The translations under genes and the position numbers were made by a program. From JACDEA01 sp963742585 (GTDB lineage: Bacteria > Actinomycetota > Acidimicrobiia > Acidimicrobiales > JACDEA01): a stretch of 64,000 nucleotides of DNA. Under the pieces are notes generated by a model. That model worked only from the letters and a program-made list of their open reading frames with translations. It was not told where the DNA came from and searched no databases. Shown here in pieces: positions 24,999 through 32,566 of the stretch; within the stretch, counting starts at the first letter, position 1, and every line of letters starts with the position of its first letter. The stretch lies in contig CAVUMI010000006.1 in NCBI GenBank assembly GCA_963742585.1, forward strand, positions 1 through 64,000, written 5' to 3'.

Positions 24999-26846
24999 CC
25001 GCAAACGGGCGCGGTCGCCAGACCACCATCGGATATGAGCTGCGCGCTCGGCGGCGTCACCGAGTCGCCGGCGATACGCAAGAAGTCCGGCGTCGTCGAC
25101 GGCATCTCGAACCGCAGCGCGCTCACCCGCACCCCGCAGTCATGGAGGATCCGCACGGGAGTGGGCAGCAGCGACGGTAATGAGGGGCCGAGGAACAGCG
25201 GCTCCGGGATGCCGAGTTGCGCCAGCCCGGTATTCACGATCAGCGAGCCGGCAACGGTGATGCGCAGGCGCCCGCCCTTCGGCACCACGAGGTCGGTGGG
25301 CTGGAAGCGCACGGGGACCCGCACCGGAACCGTGGTCGGCGCCGCCTTACCCTTGCGCTGACCGAACCGGTTGTCGATCAACGGATCCAGATGGCGCGCC
25401 GAACGGAGGCCGTAGGTGAAGCCGTCGGCGACGGGCTGGCCGGCGGCGTCGAAGGTCTCGAGCTTGGCGGCCAGGTGGGCGTCGTTGAGGCCCAGCTTCA
25501 GCCAGAGGTCGAGCACCGGCTGGCCGGTGAGCTCGAGCCGCTCGGCGAGCGGCGCGGTCGTCGAAGACCGCGTCGGTCCCGGGCAGGCGGCCCGGGCGGT
25601 GGTCTCGAAGCCCGACGTCGACGTAGGGCGTCATCTGCGACGGCGTGGCGTGCCGCCCATCGTGCCGCGCCGGGCCGAGCGCGAGCTGGCCCCGCCGCCC
25701 GCCGGTCGTCGGCCAGTTCGGTTCGGCCCGCCACTGGCCGTCGTTGCCCTGCACCTGCGCGACCGGCCATCGGTCGGCGCCGGTGGTCGAGGCCCTTCAG
25801 CCACTTGTCGTACCAGGCCATCATCGTGTCGACCCAGTCGCCGCGCGGGCGGGTTCGAGTGCCCGAACACACCGAAGATGCCCGGCCTTGGGTGTGGTCG
25901 CCGGGATCTTGTCGAACAGCCCGGCCTGCGCCATCGGCGGCACGCCCCCGATCGGGACGAGGTCGGCGTGGCCGTGGGTCATGAGCACCGCGGCCTTGAT
26001 GCCGTGGCATGAACTTCGCGGGTCTCGCGCGCGTCGAAGTGCGGCGTGAAGTCGCCGTTGAAGTCGTCGGCCAACGAGCGACGTGCTCGGGCCAGCAGGT
26101 CGGCCGCTGGAGAAGCTGCTCCTGCGTGGCGACTGGCAGCGGGCTCCAGGTCGGGGCAGGATCGTCTGACCCATGTAGTTCGGTGGAGTGGAGCGGTGCC
26201 AATCAACACCGAGGGCACGCCGTCGAACATCCAGCGCGCCTCGTATTCCGAGACATACGGCGCGCCGACGACGATGGCCTTCGAGGTACTTGACGTTCTC
26301 GGCATCGCCGCGGCTCGGCGGCGGCGAGGATCGTGCCGCCCGGGTAGGACACGCCATAGCCGCCGACGTTGCCGTCGGCGAACGGCGCCTGTCGCGACCC
26401 AGCCACTCGACGACCCGCGCGCTGTCGTCCGCTTCCTTGGCCCCGAGCAGGTCGACGCACCCGCCGGAGTTACCGAACCCGCGCACGTGCATCTGCACGT
26501 ACGCGTAACCCCGGGCCACCACTGCCGAGAGGGTCCTGGTCGACTCGATCGTGCCCGCGACCTGGTAAGGCGTGATGACCAGAACGCTCGGGACCCGGGC
26601 GGGCGGGACGTTCCCGCCCTTGGCCGCCGGCAGCCACACCTCTACGTACAGGTCGACACCGTCGCCTGCCTCGACGATGTGGGAGAAGGGCGCGGCGACG
26701 TCGTACAGCGGCGGTGAGAGCGGCGTCGGCGTGAACGGCCGGGCGAGGTTCGGGTCCGCGGTCGCGGGGAGCGCGGCTGCGCCGATCGCCAGCGCGGCGA
26801 CAATCGCCAGAAGGGCCCCCAGGACCCGCCTCCCCATCGCCGGCAT
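24983..26846 (-). pseudogene. CocE/NonD-type (X-Pro dipeptidyl-peptidase family) hydrolase, many frameshifts
   Basis: A secreted hydrolase of about 600 residues is spread over all three minus-strand frames. The N-terminal part (MGRRVLGALLAIVAALA signal peptide, then SHIVEAGDGVDLYVEVWLP, VQMHVRGFGNSGG) runs to about 26400. The nucleophile segment GGYGVSYPGGT, ARWMFDGVPSVLIG, LADDFNGDF, MTHGHADL and TMMAWYDKWLKGLDH appear in successive frames through 25800. The C-terminal PepX_C-like domain resumes with GNDGQWRAEPNW and continues from about 25516 to 24983. I count at least eight shifts in 0.9 kb. This fits clustered sequence error better than decay, since conserved motifs survive in order. The start is ATG 26846 or 26837. 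The 3' end overlaps the L,D-transpeptidase gene. Confidence 0.7.
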
Positions 26847-26866
26847 GCTACGACGAGTCGTAGCAT
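26845..26866. promoter_or_regulatory. Perfect 10-bp dyad at the divergent start region
   Basis: ATGCTACGAC-GA-GTCGTAGCAT is a perfect dyad between the CocE-type hydrolase (start 26846 or 26837, minus strand) and the AidB-like dehydrogenase (GTG 26874, plus strand). The shared upstream space is under 40 bases, so both promoters and the dyad overlap. A repressor bound here could block both genes. Confidence 0.5.
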
Positions 26867-26873
26867 TCATGTC

Positions 26874-28609
26874 GTGATCGACTACGCCGCGCTGGACTCC
26901 CCCATTGGCCACGACTGGTATGCCCTCGACCCCTCATTGCAGGCTCGGGTGGCCCGCGACTGTCCACCTGAAGACCGCGATTGGGCCGACGCCAAGCTGC
27001 ACGACTTCGGCGCGATGGTGGGCACCACCATTGCCCCCAACGCCGAGATCATCGACGCCAACCCGCCGCAACTCGTGCGCTACGACAAGTGGGCCAACGA
27101 GATCGACACCGTGGTGCACCACCCGGCGACCATCGAGTCGAAGCGAGCGCTCTGGCAGTCCGGCTACGTGTCGGGTTTCGCGGCCGACGAAGCGGCGCGC
27201 GGCCGTCCGGCGCCGGCGGTCGTCCACGCCGGCACCAGCTACCTGCTGTCGCAGGCCGACACCGGGCTGGTGTGCAGTACCGGCATGACCGGCGGCGTGG
27301 CCGGCCTGGTTGCGGCGTACGCACCACCCGATCTACGCGACCGGCTGCTGGCCGGCCTGCGCGCCAGTGATTTTGAGAACGGACTCGACGGCTCGATGTT
27401 CCTCACCGAACGCGACGGCGGCTCCGACCTGGGCCGCACGGTGCACTGCACCGCCCGCGACATCGGCGACGGCCGGGTCCTCATCGACGGCGAGAAGTGG
27501 TTCTGCTCCAACATCGACGGCGCGGCCATCGTCATGCTGGCCCGTCCGGAAGGGGCGGTCGACGGGCCACGCGGCCTCGGCCTCTACCTGGTACCCCGCT
27601 ACCTGGACGACGGCTCGCCCAACAACTACACGATGCGCCGGCTGAAGCCGAAGCTCGGTACCAAGAGCGTGCCTACTGGCGAGGTCGAGTTCGACGGCGC
27701 GCTCGGGTTACGCGTTACGTAATCAGCGCGCTGACGGCGACTCGGCCTCCGATGCCGGCGGGCTCAACCGCATGATGGAGATGGTCAACGGCTCGCGCTT
27801 CGGCGTGGCGATGATGGGCCTCGGTATCGCCCGGCGCAGCTTCCTCGAAGCGACGATCTGGGCCCATCACCGGATGGCCAAGGGCCGGTACCTCGTCGAC
27901 CTCCCGCTGGCCCGAGAGCAGCTCGTCGATGTGCAGGCCGAGTTGGAAGCGGCCTTCGCGCTCGGCTTCGAGTGCGGTTCGGCCGGGAAGCAGCCCGACG
28001 GCGCCCGCCTTCGCCGCATCCTGGTGCCGGCGGCGAAGGTGCGGCTGTGCCGGCTCGGCGTGGAGGCGGCCACGTTCGCGATCGAGCTGCACGGTGGCAA
28101 CGGCTACTGCGAGGACTGGCACCTGACCCGCCAGTTGCGCGATGCGCAGTGCCACACGATCTGGGAGGGCAGCGAGAACATCTGCTGCCTCGATGTGCTG
28201 CGCGCCATCCGTCGCGACGAAGCGCACCACGCCTTGTTCGCCCGGATCGACGGTGCGCTACAGGTCGCGGTGGGCGGCGGGCCCAGCTTCGTGGCCAGTG
28301 CAGTGCAAACCGTGGCCGAAGCGCGTAGCGCGCTCGAGGCGCGCATCGGCAAACTCGAGGATCTCGATCCGGAGACCGCCGAAGCCGGCGCCGGCCGCCT
28401 CACTGCCCTCCTTGCCACCACGACCAGTGCGGCCCTCCTGCTCGAACAGTCGGTCGGCAGCCCGCGCAACGCGCTCATCGCGGTGCGGTACACCCGGCGT
28501 CACCTCAACGGCGGCGGTTGGGACGATCACATCGCCGAGGCCGCCGGCCGCGAACATCCTCGCTCACGCCGACATCTCCGAAGCCGAAGCCGCCCGCGCC
28601 GCGGCCTAA
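26874..28609 (+). CDS. AidB-like acyl-CoA dehydrogenase, frameshifted
   Basis: A flavoprotein of about 575 residues of the AidB/long acyl-CoA-dehydrogenase group, longer than ordinary dehydrogenases. Visible are LTERDGGSDLGRTVH (flavin signature variant), GEKWFCSNIDGAAIVMLARP, RMMEMVNGSRFGVA and ELHGGNGYCEDWHLTRQLRDAQ. The first frame stops falsely at 27722 after FDGALGLRV; NQRADGDSASDAGGLNRMMEM continues in another frame. A second shift near 28545 is likely, because the native-looking end NILAHADISEAEAARAAA lies in a third frame and stops at 28609. AidB-like proteins respond to alkylation damage or oxidise unusual acyl-CoAs; here the role is unknown. GTG 26874 is the start. Confidence 0.78.
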
Positions 28610-28721
28610 TCCGACCTCTCGAGGACGTCGTACTGGCGAAGCTCAACCTCGACGCCGGCCTGGACCGCTCTCCAGGAGCGCCGGCTGCGGAGTGAGCGTA
28701 ACGGCACTTCTCGCGCATCGT

Positions 28722-28782
28722 GTGCAGAGCAATCGTCGTGATTTACGCGAAATCGGGGCGGATCACAACGATTTCGCTGCAC
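28722..28782. terminator. Imperfect long inverted repeat between convergent genes
   Basis: GTGCAGAGCAATCGTCGTGAT (from 28722) pairs imperfectly with ATCACAACGATTTCGCTGCAC (to 28782). It lies between the AidB-like gene (ends 28609) and the HNH gene (ends 28838), which face each other. It probably ends transcription from both sides. Nothing else is evident in the 228-base gap. Confidence 0.5.
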
Positions 28783-28837
28783 GCGATGGGTTGGTGAGAA
28801 CCGCTCGGTATTGCCGGGTATCGCGCTGCTCGGGACG

Positions 28838-30028
28838 TTAGGGCCCCGGTCCGTCGCGTTTGTGACGTTGGCGGTTGTGGAAACCGCAGGCCAATCGACC
28901 GTTGTCGATGATCGTCGGCCCACCCGCGGCCCACGGGATGATGTGATCGACCTGGCAGCGCTCGAGCGGCTCCTCGCACGTGGGGTGGTAGCACTCGCGA
29001 TCGCGGATCTCGACGGCACGCCGGGTGGCACCTCTGAAAATGCGCCGTTGCTCGCCGACATCGATTACCCGTGAGGGTGACTCGAAGACGATCCGCTCGA
29101 CCCAGGCCCGGTCCATCCACTCGGCGATGACCGACGGCGGGACGATGGTGCCGCCCAGCGTCTCGCAGATCGGGCCGGCGAAGGTCTCATAGCCGACCAG
29201 GACGCAGAACAGCGGCTCGGGCCGCCGAGCCCCTTCGGGCATCGCCATGGCCCGCTTGGCCATCTCCACCAGCGCGTCGGCTCGCCGTTGTGAGGCCGTG
29301 CGGCGGAGATCGCTGGCACACGCGTCCTCACCGACGCGTTGGCGGGCCTCGGCCCAGTCCGCCTCGAACAGCTCCTCCTCGATCCTGCGCAGCGCATTGC
29401 CGAAGATCTCGCCGCCGATCGGGTCGAGCTTGAGGTCGCCGTAGAACATGTCGAGCACGCGCGAGTAGTGGAACGATCGGCGCTCGGTCTCCTGCGTGAA
29501 GTCACGCTCGGACCGATCCGGGTCGGTCTCGGCGTACCAGTAACCGAGCCCGCGCTTGAAGCGGCTGAAGCGCAGGAACTTGGCGTCCTCGACCAGGTGC
29601 TTCTCATCGCGGGCAAAGGCCTCCGCGGTGGCCCGGTTGTGCACCCGGGCGAACAGGCTGACGTGTTCAATGCCGATGTCGCCCTCGGCGTAGGCCTCGG
29701 CGACATAGCTCATCGACTTGAGCTTCTTGCCGTGGCGCACCATGGCCCGGGTCAGGCCGATCGGCTTATGGGTCGCCGTCGAGATGGCGGCGGCGGCGGA
29801 TTTGGCCCCGCCGCTCTGCCAATCGCCGGAGTCGTCATAGACCGAGGACACCGTGGCGACGAAGGCGTCGACGCGGTTCTTCAGCCGGTACGCGGCCTCC
29901 GCGACATCGGCACCCGTGAGCTCGGCCCGATCAGCACTGTGCAGTGAATCGACTATTTGATTCACTTCTGCCAGCTGATCGAAAACCACTCCACATCGTA
30001 CATATGTTCGATCACCTGACGCAAGCAT
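28838..30028 (-). CDS. DUF222/13E12-type HNH endonuclease-like protein
   Basis: The 396-residue product combines the N-terminal DUF222 helical region (QIVDSLHSADRAELTGADVAEAAYRLKNRVDAFVA, read here in parts: DVAEAAYRLKNRVDAF) with a C-terminal HNH domain: IRDRECYHPTCEEPLE, CQVDHIIPWAAGGPT and NGRLACGFHNRQRH, which has the Cys pairs, the Asp-His and the final His-x3-H. Such genes occur in many copies in mycobacteria and relatives and are often near mobile elements, but their nuclease activity is rarely shown. No integrase is adjacent. It faces the AidB-like gene and diverges from the gene at 30120. Confidence 0.9.
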   Translation of the reverse strand: MLASGDRTYVRCGVVFDQLAEVNQIVDSLHSADRAELTGADVAEAAYRLKNRVDAFVATVSSVYDDSGDWQSGGAKSAAAAISTATHKPIGLTRAMVRHGKKLKSMSYVAEAYAEGDIGIEHVSLFARVHNRATAEAFARDEKHLVEDAKFLRFSRFKRGLGYWYAETDPDRSERDFTQETERRSFHYSRVLDMFYGDLKLDPIGGEIFGNALRRIEEELFEADWAEARQRVGEDACASDLRRTASQRRADALVEMAKRAMAMPEGARRPEPLFCVLVGYETFAGPICETLGGTIVPPSVIAEWMDRAWVERIVFESPSRVIDVGEQRRIFRGATRRAVEIRDRECYHPTCEEPLERCQVDHIIPWAAGGPTIIDNGRLACGFHNRQRHKRDGPGP

Positions 30029-30104
30029 TTGGAGGCAAATTTCTCGAGAAAACCAAGAGATTCTTCTCGGTCAGGAATTCCTGTCGAAGTAACGATCCGA
30101 GTGG

Positions 30105-30120
30105 TGTAATCATGTAATCA
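30105..30120 (+). repeat. Exact tandem 8-mer TGTAATCA x2 abutting a start codon
   Basis: TGTAATCA occurs twice in direct succession (30105-30112, 30113-30120); the final A begins the ATG at 30120. It is AT-rich against a GC-rich background, in the divergent promoter region with the HNH gene. It could contribute to the -10 region or bind a regulator. Confidence 0.6.
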
Positions 30121-30584
30121 TGACGACGACAAACGATGAGGCGAAGGCGTACTTCTCCAAGAAGGTGCCCAAGGATTGGCTTTCGGGCGAGCTGGACGTC
30201 ACCACCGACGGCGAGGAGATCCTCGTCGTGCTGCCGATCGAGGGCGACGCCGGCGAGTTCCGCGAGCGCACCCGTGAGAAGCGGATGTCCATCGCCGACG
30301 AGGCCCAGCGGAAGTTCAACCGCACGGTCTCGTGGGGCGCGCAGGTGGGCGAGCAGCGCAAGCTCTTCACGTCGGTCGCGCTGCCGGTCATGACCCGGTT
30401 GCGCCTGCCCGAACGCACGGTCCTGGACACCCTTGTGGCCGCGGGCGTCGCCCGCAGCCGGGCCGATGCGCTGGGCTGGTGTGTACGTCTCGTCGGCAAG
30501 CACGAGGCGGATTGGCTCAAGGACCTGAACGACGCGCTGAGCCACGTCAAGCAGGTGCGGTCCGAGGGGCCCGTATCCCTGTGA
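30120..30584 (+). CDS. Conserved-looking protein of unknown function
   Basis: A 154-residue soluble product, MTTTNDEAKAYFSKKVPKDW, with a beta-rich first third (ELDVTTDGEEILVVLPIEG), a charged helix and a C-terminal helical region (VLDTLVAAGVARSRADALGWCVRLVG) that resembles a small helix-turn-helix or ribbon-helix-type segment. I do not recognise the family. Its stop overlaps the GTG start of the HtrA-like protease (GTGA), which argues for joint function, perhaps as its substrate adaptor or regulator. The strong bias to GC at third positions supports it being real. Confidence 0.75.
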   Translation: MTTTNDEAKAYFSKKVPKDWLSGELDVTTDGEEILVVLPIEGDAGEFRERTREKRMSIADEAQRKFNRTVSWGAQVGEQRKLFTSVALPVMTRLRLPERTVLDTLVAAGVARSRADALGWCVRLVGKHEADWLKDLNDALSHVKQVRSEGPVSL

Positions 30585-31522
30585 CCTCGGTTCTCGACGA
30601 GGTAGTGGCCGAGGTCGAGGCGCTCGACGCGTATTCGATGGTCGTGACCACCGTCGCGGAACGGGTGCTGCCGCTCGTCGCCCACTTGCGAGTGGGCAGC
30701 GCCGGCTCGGGGTCGGCGGTGGTGCTGACCCCGGACGGTTTCCTCCTTACCTCGGCGCATGTGGTCGCCGGCGGCAGCGGCACGGCGACCTTCGCTGACG
30801 GTCGCGAGCTCGGATACGAGCTCAGTGGCACCGACGCGCTCTCCGACCTCGCGGTCATTCGCGTTCGCGGCTCGGACTTCACCGCCGTGGAGTTGGGCAA
30901 CGCCGATGCATTGCGCGTGGGTCAACTGGTCGTCGCGGTCGGGAACCCGATTGGTCTGACCGGAACGGTCACCGCAGGCGTCGTCAGCGCGCTCGGCCGG
31001 TCGCTTCCCACCAAGACTGCGTCTGCGGCGCGCGTGGTCGAGAACGTCATCCAGACCGACGCCGCGCTCAACCCAGGCAACTCCGGTGGCGCGCTCGTCG
31101 ACGCGCGCGGCCGGCTCATCGGCATCAACACCGCGGTCGCGGGTGTCGGAATCGGGCTGGCCGTTCCCATAAACGCCACCACCCGCAAGATCATCAGCGC
31201 GCTGATGAGTGAGGGCCGGTTCCGCCGCGCCTATCTCGGCCTCGTCGGCGGCCACCGCCCACTGGCACCCCGTCTGATCGAGACCACCGATCGCAAAGCC
31301 GGAATCGGGATCAACGAGGTGGTCGACGGCAGCCCCTCGGCACTGGCCGGCCTACGGGCCAAGGACATCATCCTCGACGTCGATGGCGTGCCCATGGACA
31401 GCGCCGGCGATCTTCAGCGCCTGATGATTTCGGACGCGATCGGTCGATCGATCACGCTGCGGATCGTCCGCGGCGACGCGGTGATCGAGCTGGTCGCCAC
31501 CCCCGTCGAACTCATCGAGTAG
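30581..31522 (+). CDS. HtrA/DegP-like S1C serine protease with PDZ domain
   Basis: The 313-residue protein has trypsin-like catalytic residues in HtrA arrangement: H60 (LTSAHVVAGG), D89 (ALSDLAVIRV) and S168 (NPGNSGGALVD). A PDZ domain follows (residues ~215-313; VDGSPSALAGLRAKDIILDVDG). There is no signal peptide or transmembrane segment, unlike most HtrA proteins, so it may act in the cytoplasm or the true N-terminus may be longer. The start GTG 30581 overlaps the previous stop by the GTGA arrangement. The likely role is degrading damaged or specific proteins together with the upstream gene's product. Confidence 0.9.
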   Translation: MTSVLDEVVAEVEALDAYSMVVTTVAERVLPLVAHLRVGSAGSGSAVVLTPDGFLLTSAHVVAGGSGTATFADGRELGYELSGTDALSDLAVIRVRGSDFTAVELGNADALRVGQLVVAVGNPIGLTGTVTAGVVSALGRSLPTKTASAARVVENVIQTDAALNPGNSGGALVDARGRLIGINTAVAGVGIGLAVPINATTRKIISALMSEGRFRRAYLGLVGGHRPLAPRLIETTDRKAGIGINEVVDGSPSALAGLRAKDIILDVDGVPMDSAGDLQRLMISDAIGRSITLRIVRGDAVIELVATPVELIE

Positions 31523-31525
31523 TCC

Positions 31526-31575
31526 AACTGGCGCGCGAAACGCGGCAATAACCGGCGCGTTTCGCCGCGCCAGTT
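31526..31575. terminator. Near-perfect hairpin between convergent genes
   Basis: AACTGGCGCG-CGAAACGCG and CGCGTTTCGC-CGCGCCAGTT pair almost perfectly across a loop of about ten bases, with one base mismatch. It lies between the HtrA-like gene (ends 31522) and the secreted protein gene (ends 31586), so it probably ends both transcripts. Confidence 0.6.
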
Positions 31576-31585
31576 CGAGGGGTGG

Positions 31586-32566
31586 TTACGCGAGGCGCTC
31601 GCGCAACGCGCTGCGGCCGACGGTGATGCCGCTACCGACCACGATCGCCAGCACGAGGAAACCCCAGGCCCGGCCCCACGGTTTGCCGGGGCCTTCGGGC
31701 GTCGTCGCCGCGGTGGGCAGCACGGCCGATCCGGCCTGCGTGGTTGCCGCCAGCGGCGGCGCGGCCGCCAACACGGCATCGGCGCCGTTGAAGAACGTGG
31801 ACCCCGGCGCGACCAAGCTCGGCGAAAGAGACTCGTCGCTGCCGGGCGGGGCGAGGATCGCGCCCGCCTCGGTGGCGCCGACCAACACGCTCGAGAAATC
31901 GACGGTGTAGCCGAGCAGGATCGGCGCCGGGACTGACCCCGGCAGGTCGGGTAGCGCCGCTTCGACCGCGGGCGGCGGCAGCGGGACACCGCCGACTGCG
32001 GGCACCGGCAGCGCGGGAGCCTCCACCGGCAAGGATGCGAGCGACGGGACCGGGATCGAGCCGGGGCCGGGCGCGCCCGGGACGAACATCACCGAGACAG
32101 TCCCGGTCTTACCGGAGAGCAGCGGCAGGAGATCGGCACTCCATGCCAACTGATTGGCACTACGCACCATTTGCACCTGACGACCGCAGTCCCGCGCCGG
32201 CACATCGCTCCAGAGCCCAGGGTTGGCCGCGGCCCAGGTGCTGGCGGAAAGGCAGGCCATGATCCCCCCGCCGTCCGGTCTGATGCTCGTGACCTGCTCG
32301 TTGAGAACGAACAGCGCCGATCCGAGCTGTGCGGTGTTGATCCGAACCTTCAACGCGGCCACCGACATGTCGCCGGAGTTGTTCGCGCTCTGCGCCACCT
32401 GGAACCCGCCCGGTGCCTTCGGCGCCCCTGCGGCGAGAGTCCACCATCCCACTTCCGTCACGACTATCGGTTCGACGGCCTGCGCGTCCGCCCCCGGAGA
32501 GACGGTCAGCACCGTGGCGACCACTACCACGAGGACGCTGAAGAGCGCGGCGGCGATCCGGCGCAT
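31586..32566 (-). CDS. Secreted, membrane-anchored protein of unknown function
   Basis: A 326-residue product starting at ATG 32566, overlapping the ABC-transporter stop by one base. A signal peptide (MRRIAAALFSVLVVVVATVL) leads to a domain with WTLAAGAPKAPGGF, then a Pro-rich spacer (VPSLASLPVEAPALPVPAVGG) and a C-terminal transmembrane helix (GRAWGFLVLAIVVGSGITVG) with a short basic tail. Two Cys (ACLSA, ARDCG) may form a disulfide outside. I recognise no family. Overlap with the transporter gene suggests it is an extracellular accessory, for instance a docking or substrate-sensing protein for the divergent binding protein. Confidence 0.7.
   Translation of the reverse strand: MRRIAAALFSVLVVVVATVLTVSPGADAQAVEPIVVTEVGWWTLAAGAPKAPGGFQVAQSANNSGDMSVAALKVRINTAQLGSALFVLNEQVTSIRPDGGGIMACLSASTWAAANPGLWSDVPARDCGRQVQMVRSANQLAWSADLLPLLSGKTGTVSVMFVPGAPGPGSIPVPSLASLPVEAPALPVPAVGGVPLPPPAVEAALPDLPGSVPAPILLGYTVDFSSVLVGATEAGAILAPPGSDESLSPSLVAPGSTFFNGADAVLAAAPPLAATTQAGSAVLPTAATTPEGPGKPWGRAWGFLVLAIVVGSGITVGRSALRERLA

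Noticed and set aside
28838..30028. HNH protein as part of a mobile element
   Set aside because: No integrase, flanking repeats or target-site duplication are visible; DUF222 proteins are common chromosomal genes.
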